A stretch of DNA of 64,000 nt from Staphylococcus pettenkoferi (GTDB lineage Bacteria > Bacillota > Bacilli > Staphylococcales > Staphylococcaceae). The notes under the pieces are model-generated. The model saw only the letters and a program-made list of their open reading frames with translations. It did no database searches and was not told the DNA's origin. How positions within the stretch are numbered: the stretch's first letter is position 1; every line of letters starts with the position of its first letter. The position numbers and the translations under genes were made by a program. The DNA is taken from NCBI RefSeq assembly GCF_002902685.1, contig NZ_PPRN01000012.1:1-64000 (forward strand), in the 5' to 3' direction. Of the stretch, positions 41,214 through 53,151 are shown one piece after another.

Positions 41214-41307
41214 AACGCACTAGGGGTGTTATGTTATAACTGAGATGAGGTAGAACCTCAAACCCTTTGAACCTGATCTAGATGATACTAGCGTAGGAAA
41301 GTGAGCG
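41214..41307 (+). ncRNA. TPP riboswitch (THI element)
   Basis: The conserved segments are in order: ACTAGGGGTG, then CTGAGATGAGG, then ACCCTTTGAACCTGATCTAG and GATACTAGCGTAGGAAAGTG. CGCACT and AGTGAGCG close the P1 stem. It binds thiamine diphosphate and should switch off ykoEDC when the cofactor is plentiful. Confidence 0.95.
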
Positions 41308-41323
41308 ATTACTATTATGTTAA

Positions 41324-41351
41324 GCTCTGCCTTTTATGACTCGGCAGAGTC
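41324..41351 (+). promoter_or_regulatory. First hairpin of the riboswitch expression platform
   Basis: GCTCTGCC and GGCAGAGTC pair around an eleven-base loop, between the TPP aptamer and the terminator. The T-run is weak, so it may be an alternative stem rather than a terminator. Confidence 0.5.
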
Positions 41352-41384
41352 TTCATCCAATGTTTATTTCTTTCTGTTTGTTTT

Positions 41385-41419
41385 TCGCGCAACTTCTAGA
41401 TGAGGTTGTGCGTTTTTTA
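41385..41419 (+). terminator. Riboswitch-controlled terminator before ykoE
   Basis: CGCGCAAC and GTTGTGCG pair and are followed by TTTTTTAT. It ends directly before the ykoE ribosome site GGGAGG, so ligand-bound RNA would stop here. Confidence 0.8.
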
Positions 41420-41435
41420 TTGGGAGGAAATAGAT

Positions 41436-42020
41436 ATGACAAGAGCTTCAAGAGGTTTAAAGCTATCCGACATACTCGTCACAGTCTTAATCGCCGTCGT
41501 CTTCGCGATTATTTATAACGTTTGGCATTTCGTGTATGATTTTTCTAAAATATCTGGTTTGCACGTAGAAGAAATCGTCTACGGCATGTGGTTTATGGCA
41601 GCAGTCGTTGCTTATCTCATCATTCCTAAACCGGGTATCGCAATTCTAGCTGAGTTTGCAGCAGGTGCTGGTGAAACCATCGTTATGGGCCGCTTCGATG
41701 TCCCTACGATGATTTATGGTTTACTCCAAGGTGTAGCTTGTGAGGTTATCTTCCTCATCTTCCGCTACAAATCTCGTTCAGCTGCAGTAGCTATGCTTGC
41801 TGGGTTAATGGCAGCGATTATTACCTTGCCACTCGACTTCGCGTATGGCTACCTCAATGAGTTATCAGGTTGGAACTTAACACTGTACATCGTCTTCAGA
41901 TTAATCGGTGGTCTGTTAGTCGCTGGTTTACTGTCTTACTACATCGTCAAGGCGCTGGATCAGACCGGAGTGACCAAACTCTTCAGACCTGCATCTAAAA
42001 AAGATTACGATAACTTGTAA
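41436..42020 (+). CDS. ykoE: YkoE, substrate-binding S component for HMP/thiamine
   Basis: The membrane S component of a thiamine-precursor (hydroxymethylpyrimidine) ECF-type transporter, 194 residues with about six helices. AEFAAGAGETIVMG and the helix-1 region MTRASRGLKLSDILVTVLIA fit YkoE. I chose ATG 41436, which has GGGAGGAAA, over an upstream frame that runs through the riboswitch terminator. First gene of ykoEDC; Bacillus has an extra ykoF that is missing here. Confidence 0.92.
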   Translation: MTRASRGLKLSDILVTVLIAVVFAIIYNVWHFVYDFSKISGLHVEEIVYGMWFMAAVVAYLIIPKPGIAILAEFAAGAGETIVMGRFDVPTMIYGLLQGVACEVIFLIFRYKSRSAAVAMLAGLMAAIITLPLDFAYGYLNELSGWNLTLYIVFRLIGGLLVAGLLSYYIVKALDQTGVTKLFRPASKKDYDNL

Positions 42021-42032
42021 GGAGACGATACT

Positions 42033-43442
42033 GTGCTATCGACTAAAAATTTACGTCTGAAGTATCCGAATGGTGAACATAAGATCTTCGATGGTCTCAA
42101 TTTAACCATTCATGACAAAGAGAAAGTACTCTTACTCGGTCCCTCTGGGGCGGGTAAGAGTACATTATTAAATGTGTTAAGTGGCATCGTTCCTGAATTA
42201 ATCGAATTGCCAATGAAATATGACGAATTACATATTGATGAACATTGTGGCATGATCTTCCAAGACCCTGACACCCAGTTCTGCATGCCGAAAGTGAAAG
42301 AAGAACTAGGCTTTATACTTGAGAATCGACAAGTGCCACGTTCCGAAATGGACCAAGCGATTCAACACGCTTTAGATTCAGTAGGTCTCAATGTTGATCC
42401 TGGTCAATACGTAAACCAACTCAGCGGAGGTATGAAACAGAAATTAGCGATTGCAGAAACGTTACTACAACAAGCTGAGACTCTTTTCCTAGATGAGCCA
42501 ACAGCCATGCTTGATACAGAAGCCACAGCTGAATTGTGGAGCAAGATCAAGGATTTCTGGGAAGACCAAACTGTCGTGATCGTGGAGCATAAGGTTGAAC
42601 ATATTTGGGAACACATCGACCGTGTCATTCTACTCAATTATAACGCTGAGATTATTGCTGATGACAAACCCGAAGCAATTCTCTCTCAGCACGAGGAGCT
42701 ACTGACCGAGTACGGGGTATGGCATCCAAATGCATGGGATTATGCGCCTAAAGCACAGGATACACCCTCCACCCCTACTGAGCCTGTCTTTCGCTATCAA
42801 GATGGGGCCATTCGTCGCGGTAACAAGACATTGATTGCTCTTGACGAATTTACCGTTTCTTTAGGTGAGTGGATCACGATTACAGGTAAAAATGGTACCG
42901 GCAAAACGACATTGCTCGAATCTATGATGCAGTTAATCAAATACGATGGCAAGATGACCTATAATGGACATGTCTTAAAGAAAATTAAAGATGCTGCACA
43001 ACATATGTATCTCGTGTATCAAAACCCAGAGCTACAGTTTATTACGCAATCTGTTTATGATGAAATCTTTATTCAATTTAGTCAAAAAGATAATAAGGAA
43101 GCGCAACAACAAACTGAAGACATGTTACGCTTACTCAATTTAGAACGCGTGCAGAACCAACATCCGTTCGAATTGTCTATGGGTCAAAAGCGTCGTCTGA
43201 GTGTGGCAACCGCGTTAAGTTCACCAGCAGATATTATCATGTTGGATGAGCCTACCTTTGGATTGGATAGCCATAATACTTTTAACTTGATCCAACTCTT
43301 CCAAGAACGTGTAGCGCAAGGTCAGACGATCATCATGATTACACACGACCCAGAAATTATTGCGCGCTACCCTTCTCGACAAATTCACGTTGAAGATCAG
43401 CAGTTACATGAAGTAAGAAAGACAGGTGATATGCATGTTTGA
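42033..43442 (+). CDS. ykoD: YkoD, double ATPase of the HMP/thiamine transporter
   Basis: A 469-residue protein with two ABC ATPase domains in one chain. The first has Walker A GPSGAGKS at residues 36-43, Q-loop MIFQDPDTQF, signature LSGGMKQK and Walker B LFLDEPT; the second has GKNGTGKT, YQNPELQF, LSMGQKRR and IMLDEPT. It energises YkoE through YkoC. The start is GTG 42033 with AAGGAGA upstream. Its stop overlaps the ykoC start by eight bases. Confidence 0.95.
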   Translation: MLSTKNLRLKYPNGEHKIFDGLNLTIHDKEKVLLLGPSGAGKSTLLNVLSGIVPELIELPMKYDELHIDEHCGMIFQDPDTQFCMPKVKEELGFILENRQVPRSEMDQAIQHALDSVGLNVDPGQYVNQLSGGMKQKLAIAETLLQQAETLFLDEPTAMLDTEATAELWSKIKDFWEDQTVVIVEHKVEHIWEHIDRVILLNYNAEIIADDKPEAILSQHEELLTEYGVWHPNAWDYAPKAQDTPSTPTEPVFRYQDGAIRRGNKTLIALDEFTVSLGEWITITGKNGTGKTTLLESMMQLIKYDGKMTYNGHVLKKIKDAAQHMYLVYQNPELQFITQSVYDEIFIQFSQKDNKEAQQQTEDMLRLLNLERVQNQHPFELSMGQKRRLSVATALSSPADIIMLDEPTFGLDSHNTFNLIQLFQERVAQGQTIIMITHDPEIIARYPSRQIHVEDQQLHEVRKTGDMHV

Positions 43443-44238
43443 AGCGTGGAAAGTACGCAACACCTTTGTCCATGATGTCAATGTAATTACGAAGATTGTG
43501 ATGGCGATACTCTTATTCGTCTTCGTCATCTTTATTCACCAATTCGATATCATGATTTATACAACGATACTTATGTTTCTGTTTCTCGTCTTATTTAACG
43601 GCGTGCAGTTTAAAGTTGTGGGTATCTTCACCTTCTTCGCAATCTTTTTTGCGATTATATCGTCATTATCAATGATTCTTTATGGAGAAGGAACACATAC
43701 CCTATTTAAACTTGGTTTCATCCATATCACACGTGAGAGTTTCATTCGTGGCATTCATTTATCGTTACGTTTATTAACAGTCTCCTCTATGGGGATACTG
43801 ATCTCATTAACATCTGAAATCGTCATGATTTTTTACAGTATGATGCAGCACTTAAAGGTGAAACCGAAATTTGCTTACGCCTTTATGGCAGCCATTCGTA
43901 TGGTGCCCATTATGATCACATCATTTATCCAATTGCGTCATTCACTCAAGATGCGTTATCAAGTTATAGATGCACAACACTATCGTGGACTTAAACGTTT
44001 GAAACATTTGTTTATTCCGTTGCTCAGTCAGAACATCCGTCGTGCACATCAACTTTCTGTCGCGATGGAGAAGAAAGGCTTCCAAGATGGTCCACGTACG
44101 TACTACTACAAAGCACCATTTTCATACAAAGATATCGTGTTTATCGTCGTGACCATAGCACTACTCGCCATCAGTTGTTATCTGGCACACGTCCTACCAC
44201 TTACAGATATTCCAGATGTACGTAGCCATAATTTCTAA
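43435..44238 (+). CDS. ykoC: YkoC, transmembrane T component
   Basis: The EcfT-type scaffold of the transporter, 267 residues. About five membrane helices are followed by coupling helices; the ECF T motif appears as AIRMVPIM and later as SVAMEKKGF near residues 217-225 (the conserved Ala-Arg-Gly type contact with the ATPases). I chose ATG 43435 (MFEAWKVRNTF), behind AGGTG, giving an eight-base overlap with ykoD. Last gene of the riboswitch operon. Confidence 0.92.
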   Translation: MFEAWKVRNTFVHDVNVITKIVMAILLFVFVIFIHQFDIMIYTTILMFLFLVLFNGVQFKVVGIFTFFAIFFAIISSLSMILYGEGTHTLFKLGFIHITRESFIRGIHLSLRLLTVSSMGILISLTSEIVMIFYSMMQHLKVKPKFAYAFMAAIRMVPIMITSFIQLRHSLKMRYQVIDAQHYRGLKRLKHLFIPLLSQNIRRAHQLSVAMEKKGFQDGPRTYYYKAPFSYKDIVFIVVTIALLAISCYLAHVLPLTDIPDVRSHNF

Positions 44239-44268
44239 CTATTTTTCTTAGGTTTTGTAAAAGGCGAG

Positions 44269-44325
44269 CGGACTTGGCAATAGAAAATGATGGCTATTAG
44301 CCGATAACAGCCAGTCCCTTTTATC
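44269..44325 (+). terminator. Candidate terminator of ykoC
   Basis: GGACTTGGC pairs with GCCAGTCC (one bulge), a TGGCTATTAGCC stem sits inside, and CCTTTTAT follows. Confidence 0.5.
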
Positions 44326-44374
44326 ACTAAAACTTGCTGAACTTTGAGATAATTAATAACATTCATCACATCTT

Positions 44375-44413
44375 AAAAACCCCGTTCCAAACAATTCATG
44401 GAACGGGGTTAAA
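44375..44413 (-). terminator. Terminator of the purine operon
   Basis: AACCCCGTTCCA and TGGAACGGGGTT form a perfect twelve-pair stem; an A-run on the left serves the minus strand. It lies about 65 bases past the purD stop and may also catch ykoC readthrough. Confidence 0.85.
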
Positions 44414-44478
44414 TTATGTCTATTTGTACATTTATTTAAAGTAAGTTAGCATGCTCAGCACTCAATTACTACTCTAGC

Positions 44479-45720
44479 TTAACGTAACGCTTTGTCACTA
44501 ATATCATTACGATAGAATAATGCATCATTAGCTACAGGTTCTACTGCTTCATAAGCGGCTTTCTTCGCTTCAGCAATATCTTTGCCTTCTCCTAAAGCTA
44601 AGATTACACGGCCACCTGAAGTAACGAAGTGGTCGCCTTCTTTCTTCAAACCACTCACGAAATATTTACCTTCATCTAAAGTGAAGCCAGAGACTTCTTT
44701 ACCTTTCTCATAGCTACCAGGATAGCCTTTAGACGCAAGCATAACTCCAACAACAGCTTGATCTTTCCACTTAAAGTGAATTGGTTGTTTCGCGTCTAAG
44801 TCGAGAATATGTTGCATCAAGTCACTTTCCATACGTGTGAGTAAGACTTGAGCTTCAGGGTCTCCGAAGCGCGCATTAAATTCGATCACTTTCGGGCCTT
44901 CTTTAGTGAGAATCGCACCGATGTACAATAATCCGAAGAAATGATAGCCTTCTTGCTCCATCGCTTGAGCAATCGGTTGTGCAATTTGACGATTCGTTTC
45001 TTCGATGACTTCTAAGCTGATATGTGGTACAGGACAATAAGCACCCATACCGCCAGTGTTCGGCCCTTGGTCATTATCAAATGCACGTTTATGGTCTTGC
45101 GCAATACAATCGAATGGCACGGCGTAGTCTCCATTCACGAACGTCATGAGTGAGAATTCTTCACCTTCAAGGAAAGTCTCAAAAACTACAGTTTCGTCGT
45201 CTGTTGGATACAATTTTTCAACCGCTTCTGCTGCTTCATCGTAATTCTCCGCAATAATAACGCCTTTTCCTGCAGCGAGACCATCTTTCTTTAATACCAC
45301 TGGGTAGTCGCAGGATTGAATGTATGCTTGCGCTTCCGTCTTGCTCGTGATTTCACTATAGTCAGCCGTTGGAATGTCGTACTTAGCCATTAATTTCTTC
45401 GCAAATGATTTAGAGCCTTCAATTTGAGCAGCTGCTTGCGTTGGACCAAAGACTTTAATATCTACGTCTAACAAGCGATCTGCTAAACCTTCAGTCAATG
45501 GTTGTTCAGGACCTACAACGACCCATTCAATACCTTGTTGTTGTGCGAAATCAACAATGTCATCATGTGCACTTTCAGCAATAACAGTGTGAACTTCAGC
45601 GACTTGAGCCATCGCGTCACTGCCTGGAATCGCATGAAGTTCGTCAACGAGCGGCGATTGATTTAACTTATGTGCAAGTACATGTTCGCGCCCACCTGCA
45701 CCAATCACTAACACTTTCAT
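44479..45720 (-). CDS. purD: Phosphoribosylamine-glycine ligase
   Basis: Purine step 2: joins glycine to phosphoribosylamine with ATP. The 413-residue ATP-grasp protein has [13 protein letters not shown] at the N terminus, the ATP-binding [11 protein letters not shown] near residue 140, [12 protein letters not shown] near residue 215 and the metal-site region [13 protein letters not shown]. Last gene of the purEKCSQLFMNHD operon, following purH by about 20 bases. Confidence 0.97.
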   Translation of the reverse strand: MKVLVIGAGGREHVLAHKLNQSPLVDELHAIPGSDAMAQVAEVHTVIAESAHDDIVDFAQQQGIEWVVVGPEQPLTEGLADRLLDVDIKVFGPTQAAAQIEGSKSFAKKLMAKYDIPTADYSEITSKTEAQAYIQSCDYPVVLKKDGLAAGKGVIIAENYDEAAEAVEKLYPTDDETVVFETFLEGEEFSLMTFVNGDYAVPFDCIAQDHKRAFDNDQGPNTGGMGAYCPVPHISLEVIEETNRQIAQPIAQAMEQEGYHFFGLLYIGAILTKEGPKVIEFNARFGDPEAQVLLTRMESDLMQHILDLDAKQPIHFKWKDQAVVGVMLASKGYPGSYEKGKEVSGFTLDEGKYFVSGLKKEGDHFVTSGGRVILALGEGKDIAEAKKAAYEAVEPVANDALFYRNDISDKALR

Positions 45721-45743
45721 CTTTCTACCTCCTGTAGTTGAGA

Positions 45744-47222
45744 TTAATGTTTAAAATGACGTTCTCCTGTCGTTACCATAGCAATGCCATGTTTGTTGGC
45801 CATATCGATAGAATCTTGGTCTTTAATTGAACCACCAGGTTGAATAATTGCTTTGATACCATGTTTCGCAGCGAGTTCTACCGTATCATCCATTGGGAAG
45901 AAACCATCAGAAATCATCGCAACATTATCATCAATACCAATTGCTCTTTCAATTGCAATTTCAGCAGAACCTACACGATTCATTTGTCCTGCACCAATAC
46001 CGACAGTTTGTTGTGGGTTGCTGAGGATCACCGCGTTACTTTTAACTGCTGCAACGACTTTCCAGCCTAAGAGCATCGCATCCCATTGTGCTTCAGTAGG
46101 CTCTGCATCAGTTACGACTTTCATATCTTCACGAGTGATTGTAGAGTGGTCTTTCTCCTGAACGAGATAACCACCAGAAACAGATACGAACTCTTCTTCA
46201 TCATCATTGACTGACATATCAATTTCTAGCAAGCGGATATTCTTCTTCTGTTGTAATACATCAAGGGCATCTTGAGAGAATTCCGGTGCAATGACGACTT
46301 CTAAGAAGATACTGTGTAATTGTTCAGCAAGCTCTTTCCCAACTGGACGGTTAAGCGCAACAATACCACCAAAGATAGATTGGCTATCCGCCTCATAAGC
46401 GCGGTTGTAAGCTTCTTCGATAGTTTCACCTACACCTACACCACACGGGTTCATATGTTTCACCTCTACTGCAGCTGGCTGTTCAAAGGATTTCGCCAAC
46501 GTTAATGCAGAGTCTGCATCCTTAATGTTGTTAAAGCTTAATTGTTTACCATGAAGCTGTTTCGCTCCCGCAATCGTATTCGGAGCATCAGATTCACGTA
46601 CGAAGTAAGCAGATTGTTGTGGATTCTCACCATAGCGCAGTGATTCTTTACTATCTTTGAAAAAGTTAACAATCGCATGATCGTAAGCATTCGTATGTTC
46701 GAACACTTTAATCATCAATGATTTACGATACGCTTCATCTAAATCGTCGTTTCGTAGACGTTGGATCACTTCATCATAATCTTCAGGATGCACAATCGTT
46801 GTCACATGTTTGAAGTTCTTAGCTGCCGCACGTAACATCGTTGGCCCACCGATATCGATGTTCTCAATTGCATCCATTTCTGTTACATCCGGATTCGCCA
46901 CTGTTTCTTGGAAAGGATAAAGATTGACAACCACCATATCGATGAGATCAATATCTTGTTCTTTCAATTGATCAAGGTGTTCAGATTTATCACGATCAGC
47001 TAATATACCACCGTGAACTGCTGGATGTAATGTTTTAACACGTCCATCCATAATTTCGTCAAACTGTGTTAACTTTGAGATCGATTGAACAGGTACACCT
47101 GCCTCTTCGATTGCGCGCATGGTACCTCCAGTAGAATACAATTCGTAGTCCAATTCAGTTAATGCTCGCGCGAAATCTACGATACCTGCTTTATTCGATA
47201 CACTTAATATTGCTTTCTTCAT
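45744..47222 (-). CDS. purH: AICAR transformylase / IMP cyclohydrolase
   Basis: The bifunctional enzyme of the last two steps to IMP, 492 residues. The N-terminal cyclohydrolase (about 1-195) has [14 protein letters not shown] and [18 protein letters not shown]; the C-terminal transformylase carries [10 protein letters not shown] near residue 395 and [10 protein letters not shown] near 415. It uses 10-formyltetrahydrofolate, which FolD in this window can supply. Confidence 0.97.
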   Translation of the reverse strand: MKKAILSVSNKAGIVDFARALTELDYELYSTGGTMRAIEEAGVPVQSISKLTQFDEIMDGRVKTLHPAVHGGILADRDKSEHLDQLKEQDIDLIDMVVVNLYPFQETVANPDVTEMDAIENIDIGGPTMLRAAAKNFKHVTTIVHPEDYDEVIQRLRNDDLDEAYRKSLMIKVFEHTNAYDHAIVNFFKDSKESLRYGENPQQSAYFVRESDAPNTIAGAKQLHGKQLSFNNIKDADSALTLAKSFEQPAAVEVKHMNPCGVGVGETIEEAYNRAYEADSQSIFGGIVALNRPVGKELAEQLHSIFLEVVIAPEFSQDALDVLQQKKNIRLLEIDMSVNDDEEEFVSVSGGYLVQEKDHSTITREDMKVVTDAEPTEAQWDAMLLGWKVVAAVKSNAVILSNPQQTVGIGAGQMNRVGSAEIAIERAIGIDDNVAMISDGFFPMDDTVELAAKHGIKAIIQPGGSIKDQDSIDMANKHGIAMVTTGERHFKH

Positions 47223-47240
47223 TACGTTATTTCGCCCCTC

Positions 47241-47807
47241 TTATTGAATAATTTCAGCTATGACTTTCGGATAAAGTTCATATTCAAGTGATTTCACTCG
47301 TTGTTCTAAGTCTGCTTTTGTATCATCTTCATAAATTGGGCACTGACGTTGTTCAATAATTTGGCCCGTATCCATACCACTATCAACATAATGGACAGTA
47401 GTTCCGGTTTCTTTGTCACCACTAGTAAAAGCTTGTCCAATCGCATCAATACCCTTGTACTTCGGTAACAATGACGGATGGATATTCAATATTCTGCCTT
47501 CATATGCGTCCAAGATGGTAGCGCTGATCAATTTCATATATCCTGCTAGAATAATCCATTCAACGCCCTCAAGTTGTAACTGCTTAAGGATCGCTTGCTC
47601 ATAGTCAGCTTTGGAATCATAGTCTTTCAATACTGTGATGTGAACATCTAAATCAAATTGTTGCGCACGCTGGATACATTCCGCTTCAACTTGATCTGTA
47701 TACAGTGCAGTAACCTCAATATTAGGTAATTCCCCTGCTGTCACACGTTGCATAATGTTTTCGAAATTTGTGCCTGAACCAGAGGCAAAGATTGCTACTT
47801 TAACCAT
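47241..47807 (-). CDS. purN: Phosphoribosylglycinamide formyltransferase
   Basis: Purine step 3, transferring a formyl group from 10-formyltetrahydrofolate. The 188-residue protein shows [12 protein letters not shown] near the N terminus, the active-site [32 protein letters not shown] (Asn and His of NIHPS), and [10 protein letters not shown] with the third catalytic residue Asp. The start lies three bases after the purM stop. Confidence 0.96.
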   Translation of the reverse strand: MVKVAIFASGSGTNFENIMQRVTAGELPNIEVTALYTDQVEAECIQRAQQFDLDVHITVLKDYDSKADYEQAILKQLQLEGVEWIILAGYMKLISATILDAYEGRILNIHPSLLPKYKGIDAIGQAFTSGDKETGTTVHYVDSGMDTGQIIEQRQCPIYEDDTKADLEQRVKSLEYELYPKVIAEIIQ

Positions 47808-47810
47808 AGA

Positions 47811-48839
47811 TTAAACACCTTTCACCGTAATCGGTTCTTCTGCTTCAGTAATCGTACCGATATGGAATGCTTCAACATCTTCTTTGGCTAAAATGTCTAT
47901 CACGCGCTTCACGTCTGCTTCATCTACAATTAACGTAAAGCCGATACCCATATTAAAAACATTGTACATTTCATCTGCCTCAATGTGTCCTTGTTGTTGA
48001 ATCCAATCAAAAACTGGCGGTGTTGGGAAAGTAGTCACATCGACTTCACCAGATTTGCCTTCGGGTAATGCTCTTGGGATATTTTCATAGAAACCGCCGC
48101 CCGTAATATGTGTCATCGCATGAATCTTCACTTGTTCTTTGACTGCAAGTACAGGCTTAACATATAAACGTGTTGGCTCAAGGAACACATCTAAATAGGA
48201 TTTACCGTCAACGAATGTATCATTTAAATCAATATCCGATTGTGCAATTAAGCGACGAACGAGACTATAACCGTTAGAATGTACACCACTCGAAGCCAAA
48301 CCGATAATTGCTTGGCCAGCTTGGACGCTACTGCCATCGATGTATTCATCCTTTTCAACAGCACCTACAGCAAATCCAGCTAAATCGTACTCACCTTCAT
48401 GGTACATTTCGCCCATCTCAGCAGTTTCGCCACCGATTAATGCCGTATTTGTTTCTTCACAACCATCACTGACACCTTTAACAATCTGTTCGATGACTTC
48501 AGGAACGACTTTATTCGTTGCGATGTAATCTAAGAAGTAAAGTGGTTCAGCACCTGTCGTTAAGATGTCGTTCACACACATCGCGACAGCATCGATACCA
48601 ATCGTATCGTGTTTGTCGTGATCAATCGCGAGTTTCAATTTCGTTCCTACACCGTCTGTACCAGAGACCATGACCGGCGCTTTCATGTTGAGTTGAGATA
48701 AATCAAATGTCGCGCCAAAACCGCCAAGACCACCGAGTACTTCAGGGCGCATCGTTCTCTTTACGTGACTCGACATACGTTCTACTGCTTCGTAACCTGC
48801 GTGAATGTCCACGCCAGCTTCTTGGTATGATTTAGACAT
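47811..48839 (-). CDS. purM: Phosphoribosylformylglycinamidine cyclo-ligase
   Basis: Closes the imidazole ring (step 5). Encodes 342 residues from ATG 48839 ([19 protein letters not shown]), which has AGGGGAA upstream; the frame runs 21 bases further without need. [14 protein letters not shown] (substrate/ATP loop) and [11 protein letters not shown] are the family motifs. Overlaps the end of purF by eight bases. Confidence 0.96.
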   Translation of the reverse strand: MSKSYQEAGVDIHAGYEAVERMSSHVKRTMRPEVLGGLGGFGATFDLSQLNMKAPVMVSGTDGVGTKLKLAIDHDKHDTIGIDAVAMCVNDILTTGAEPLYFLDYIATNKVVPEVIEQIVKGVSDGCEETNTALIGGETAEMGEMYHEGEYDLAGFAVGAVEKDEYIDGSSVQAGQAIIGLASSGVHSNGYSLVRRLIAQSDIDLNDTFVDGKSYLDVFLEPTRLYVKPVLAVKEQVKIHAMTHITGGGFYENIPRALPEGKSGEVDVTTFPTPPVFDWIQQQGHIEADEMYNVFNMGIGFTLIVDEADVKRVIDILAKEDVEAFHIGTITEAEEPITVKGV

Positions 48840-50319
48840 TAAGATTCCCCTCACTATCAAAGTATTGTTTGTTCTGCGCTAAATATGCTTTCTGTCTATC
48901 ACTTAAGTTGGCTTTATAGTCCGCTTCGTAATCATACAAACCTGCAGGATAATCGCCAGTAAAGCTTTCTACACATAATCCGCTATATGGTGAATCTACA
49001 TCAAGTCCGATAGAATCAATTAAGCCATCTACTGAAAGATAGGCCACAGAATCCGCACCGATGTGTTCACAAATCTCTTCTGGTGATTTGTTAGCAGAAA
49101 TAAGTTCAGCTGTCGTAGATACATCGATACCATAGAAACTTGGGAACATGAACTCTGGAGAAGCAATGCGCACATGAATTTCTTTGGCACCTGCTTCTTT
49201 CAACATGCGGACGATACGTTTACTCGTTGTACCGCGCACGATTGAATCATCGACGAGCACGATGTTTTTACCATGCACGATGTCTTTAACTGGCGATAAC
49301 TTCGTACGCACACCTTGTTCACGTAATTCTTGTGTCGGTTGAATAAACGTACGTGCTACGTATTGGTTTTTAACAAGCCCCATCTCATATGGTAATTTCA
49401 TCTCTTCAGCATAACCAGACGCTGCAGATAATGAAGAGTTCGGTACACCGATAACCATATCTGCAGTTTCAGCCGGACTCTCTTGCGCTAAGCGTTTACC
49501 TGACGCTTTACGCACCGCATGAACGTTCTTCCCCGCAATCGTTGAATCTGGACGTGCAAAGTAGATGTACTCCATAGCTGAAATGGCTGTGTTTGTATGT
49601 TCTGTATAGCTTTCCACACGGATACCTTCGTCATTGATGACCACATATTCACCAGCGTGAATGTCACGTACAAATTCTGCACCGAGTACGTCAATTGCAC
49701 ATGTTTCACTTGCGATGATATAAGCGCCATTCGGCATTTGTCCCACAACTAATGGGCGAATCGCGTTTGGGTCTACGGCTCCGTAAAGTCCTTCTTTAGT
49801 TAAAATAGCGAACGTAAAGCCACCCTTAATAATACGTAGACTTTCTTTTAAAGCTTCTTCAAAGGTAGGTTGCTTACTACGACGAATCAAGTGCATAATC
49901 ACTTCTGTATCAGATGAAGAATGGAAGATGGCACCTTGATGTTCTAACTCTTGGCGTAAGCTTTGTGCGTTGATTAAGTTACCGTTGTGGCACACCCCAA
50001 CGCTCATATCATAGAAATGATACAAGAACGGTTGAATGTTCTCGATTCCTTTGTTGCCTGATGTTGCATAGCGAACGTGACCAATCGCATATTGATAGTC
50101 TTGTAAGTGACTCATCTTCGTCTTGTTGATGGCATCTGTCAGCAAACCTAAACCACGTTCACTGACAAATTCCTTACCATCTGAACAAACGATACCTGCA
50201 CCTTCTTGACCACGATGTTGTAAACTGTGTAAACCCATGTAAGTCAATTGTGCTGACTCAGGGTGATTCCAAATTCCAAACACGCCACATTCTTCGTTTA
50301 ATCCGTTGAAGTCATACAT
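48832..50319 (-). CDS. purF: Amidophosphoribosyltransferase
   Basis: First committed step of purine synthesis. Encodes 495 residues from ATG 50319 ([17 protein letters not shown]): the ten-residue propeptide is cut off to expose catalytic Cys11 of the Ntn glutaminase domain. The PRPP-binding loop [17 protein letters not shown] is near residue 360. The iron-sulfur cysteines of this type are probably in CAIDVLGA and near the C-terminal SGLCVES. An ATG 21 bases upstream is in frame, but AGGAG fits the chosen start. Overlaps the end of purL by 22 bases. Confidence 0.96.
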   Translation of the reverse strand: MYDFNGLNEECGVFGIWNHPESAQLTYMGLHSLQHRGQEGAGIVCSDGKEFVSERGLGLLTDAINKTKMSHLQDYQYAIGHVRYATSGNKGIENIQPFLYHFYDMSVGVCHNGNLINAQSLRQELEHQGAIFHSSSDTEVIMHLIRRSKQPTFEEALKESLRIIKGGFTFAILTKEGLYGAVDPNAIRPLVVGQMPNGAYIIASETCAIDVLGAEFVRDIHAGEYVVINDEGIRVESYTEHTNTAISAMEYIYFARPDSTIAGKNVHAVRKASGKRLAQESPAETADMVIGVPNSSLSAASGYAEEMKLPYEMGLVKNQYVARTFIQPTQELREQGVRTKLSPVKDIVHGKNIVLVDDSIVRGTTSKRIVRMLKEAGAKEIHVRIASPEFMFPSFYGIDVSTTAELISANKSPEEICEHIGADSVAYLSVDGLIDSIGLDVDSPYSGLCVESFTGDYPAGLYDYEADYKANLSDRQKAYLAQNKQYFDSEGNLNV

Positions 50320-52487
50320 TGAGGAATTGCTCCTTCCCATGCTTGTTTTAATTGATCAGCATTGCGTGAAATTGTAGTTGAACCGTTCTTCACAGTGAAG
50401 GATTGGTCGTTAGTGATGTGACCAATTTTAACTGCGTCTGGCATATCAAATGACTGACCCTCTTTAACTATGACTAAGTAACGTCCTTGCGTTTCACTAA
50501 AGAGTTGTGCATCTGAAACGTCTAGTTCGACATCTAAGCCTAAATCGTAATGCGCGCTGAAACGAGCAAGTGTGATGAGCAAGCCACCTTTACCTACTGT
50601 TTGAACATGTGATAAGACGCCATCCCTAACCGCTTGTGCGATGTGTTCACCTTTAGCTACTTCGTCAGATAAATCAATCGCTTCAAACTCGTGATTAACT
50701 GAACCATGAAGTAACTTCTCGATTTGACTACCACCGAAATCATCACGTGTACCGCCGACGAGATAAACATCTTCGCCTTGGGTTGGATGGAAATCTTTCA
50801 AGTAATTAATATCTTCGATTAAACCAACCATACCTACGACAGGAGTTGGGAAGATCGACGTCTTCGGTGTTTCGTTGTAAAGTGAAACGTTACCGGAAAC
50901 AACAGGAGTCTTCAATGTTTCACAAGCTTCAGCCATACCTTTCGTAGAGTCGATAAGTTGTTGATAGATTTCTTTCTTCTCTGGAGAACCGTAGTTTAAG
51001 CAGTCTGTCATCGCTAGTGGTTTCGCACCGACTGCAATTAAGTTGCGGTACGCTTCAGCTACGACCATCTTACCGCCTTCGTAAGGTTGGTTGAATACGT
51101 AGCGCGCTTCACCGTCAATCGTTGAAGCGATGGCTTTGTTCGTACCTTCAACACGTACGACAGAAGATTGCAATCCTGGCTTAACAATCGTATTCGCACC
51201 TACTTGTTGATCATATTGTTCGTAGAGATAGCGCTTAGAAGCGATTGTTGGATGTGTAAACAATTGATCAAATGTTTGTTCAACGTCAACTTGGCTATAA
51301 TCATTTTTAGACGTATTAAATTCTTTCTCTTCCCCTTCAAGGATATATTCAGGTGCTTCGTCAGCGAGCGGTTGAACTGGAATATCTGCGTACACTTCGT
51401 CTTCGTAAGTGAGAACGAAGCGGTCAGTATCTGTCACTTCACCAATTACTGCACTGTCTAGCTCATGATCTTCAAAGAGGTCTAAGAATTTTTGTTCTGT
51501 ACCCTTTTCAACTACAAGTAACATACGTTCTTGCGTTTCAGATAACATCATTTCGTAAGGAGAGATGCCTTCTTCACGAACTGGCACTTGATCCAATCTT
51601 AAGTGCATACCACTGCCACCTTTAGCAGCCATTTCAGAAGAAGATGATGTCAGACCAGCAGCACCCATATCTTGAATACCAACGAGTTCTTTATATGTAA
51701 TGGCTTCAAGTGTAGCTTCCATCAGTTTCTTACCAACAAATGGGTCACCGATTTGTACAGAAGGACGTTTACTTTCGCTTTCTTCGTTTAACTCTTCTGA
51801 TGCGAATGTCGCACCGTGAATACCATCGCGACCTGTCTTCAAGCCGACGTAAATCACTGAGTTACCTTTCCCTTTAGCTGTACCTTTCTGAACCATGTCA
51901 TGATCGATGACACCCACACACATCGCGTTAACGAGTGGATTACCGTCATAGCGTTCGTCGAATTCGATTTCACCTGCTGTAGTTGGAATACCGATACAGT
52001 TACCGTAACCACCGATACCAGCAACGACACCACGTAGCAAACGGCGATTCTGTTTCTCAGTTAATTCGCCGAAGCGTAAACTGTTGAGTAAGTTGATTGG
52101 ACGTGCACCGATAGATACAATGTCACGGATGATACCGCCAACACCTGTAGCAGCACCTTGGTAAGGTTCAACTGCAGATGGGTGGTTATGAGATTCTACT
52201 TTGAAGACCACCGCTTGTTTGTCGCCAATATCCACGACACCTGCCCCTTCACCAGGACCCATGAGGACATGTTCGCCTGTCGTTGGGAACTGTTTCAAGA
52301 ACGGCTTAGAGTGTTTGTAAGAACAGTGTTCACTCCACATCACTGAGAAGATACCAATTTCTGTAAAATTCGGTTGGCGTCCGAGAATCTCGCACACTTT
52401 GTCGTATTCTGCGTCTGTGAGTCCAAAGTCTTTATATAACTTCTCTGTTCTAATTTCTTCACTGCTTGGTTCGATAAATTTAGACAT
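50298..52487 (-). CDS. purL: Phosphoribosylformylglycinamidine synthase II
   Basis: The ATP-dependent synthetase of the three-part FGAM synthase (PurL-PurQ-PurS), 729 residues: the small Firmicutes form without glutaminase. Motifs include [13 protein letters not shown] and [13 protein letters not shown] (ATP site), [23 protein letters not shown] and [16 protein letters not shown]. It starts eight bases inside the end of purQ. Confidence 0.97.
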   Translation of the reverse strand: MSKFIEPSSEEIRTEKLYKDFGLTDAEYDKVCEILGRQPNFTEIGIFSVMWSEHCSYKHSKPFLKQFPTTGEHVLMGPGEGAGVVDIGDKQAVVFKVESHNHPSAVEPYQGAATGVGGIIRDIVSIGARPINLLNSLRFGELTEKQNRRLLRGVVAGIGGYGNCIGIPTTAGEIEFDERYDGNPLVNAMCVGVIDHDMVQKGTAKGKGNSVIYVGLKTGRDGIHGATFASEELNEESESKRPSVQIGDPFVGKKLMEATLEAITYKELVGIQDMGAAGLTSSSSEMAAKGGSGMHLRLDQVPVREEGISPYEMMLSETQERMLLVVEKGTEQKFLDLFEDHELDSAVIGEVTDTDRFVLTYEDEVYADIPVQPLADEAPEYILEGEEKEFNTSKNDYSQVDVEQTFDQLFTHPTIASKRYLYEQYDQQVGANTIVKPGLQSSVVRVEGTNKAIASTIDGEARYVFNQPYEGGKMVVAEAYRNLIAVGAKPLAMTDCLNYGSPEKKEIYQQLIDSTKGMAEACETLKTPVVSGNVSLYNETPKTSIFPTPVVGMVGLIEDINYLKDFHPTQGEDVYLVGGTRDDFGGSQIEKLLHGSVNHEFEAIDLSDEVAKGEHIAQAVRDGVLSHVQTVGKGGLLITLARFSAHYDLGLDVELDVSDAQLFSETQGRYLVIVKEGQSFDMPDAVKIGHITNDQSFTVKNGSTTISRNADQLKQAWEGAIPQCMTSTD

Positions 52488-53151
52488 TTTGTTCCCTCCA
52501 ACTTTTCACCATGGCTTCGAATAACTTCATACCACTATCAGTACCTAAGATTGCTTCAAGCGCACGTTCTGGGTGTGGCATCATACCGCAGACGTTACCG
52601 CGTTCGTTGACAATACCTGCGATATCTTCATGCGAACCATTTGGATTATCAACATATTTCAAGATGACTTGATTGTTGGCATGTAAGTCATTGTAAATCT
52701 CATCTGTACAATAGTAATGACCTTCACCGTGTGCAACTGGATAAACGACCACTTCATCTTTGTCGTAGAGATTTGTAAAAGCTGTGTCGTTATTCACGAC
52801 TTGTAATTCTTCGTTTCTGCTGACGAATAAATGCGAATCGTTATGTAGCAAAGCACCTGGTAATAAGCCAATTTCTGTAAGAATTTGGAAACCATTGCAG
52901 ACACCCAATACAGGCTTACCTTCTTCTGCTAAGCGTTTCACTTCTGTGATCACTGGTGCCACGCTCGCTACCGCACCTGAGCGTAAATAGTCACCGAATG
53001 AGAATCCGCCTGGGATGAGTACGCCGTCGAAACCTGCAAGTGATGTTTGACGATAATCTACATATTCTGCATCGACACCTGCTTTAAGTGCAGCATTCAG
53101 CATGTCACGGTCGCAGTTCGATCCAGGGAATCTAAGCACTGCAAACTTCAT
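52480..53151 (-). CDS. purQ: FGAM synthase glutaminase subunit
   Basis: The class I glutaminase that feeds ammonia to PurL, 223 residues. The catalytic Cys is in [17 protein letters not shown] (near residue 87), and the His/Glu pair is [10 protein letters not shown] near the C terminus. Overlaps purS by one base on the other side. Confidence 0.97.
   Translation of the reverse strand: MKFAVLRFPGSNCDRDMLNAALKAGVDAEYVDYRQTSLAGFDGVLIPGGFSFGDYLRSGAVASVAPVITEVKRLAEEGKPVLGVCNGFQILTEIGLLPGALLHNDSHLFVSRNEELQVVNNDTAFTNLYDKDEVVVYPVAHGEGHYYCTDEIYNDLHANNQVILKYVDNPNGSHEDIAGIVNERGNVCGMMPHPERALEAILGTDSGMKLFEAMVKSWREQNV

Noticed and set aside
41336-41518. Open frame across the riboswitch expression platform
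   Set aside because: It overlaps the terminator hairpin and the ykoE gene in another frame. The riboswitch explains the sequence.
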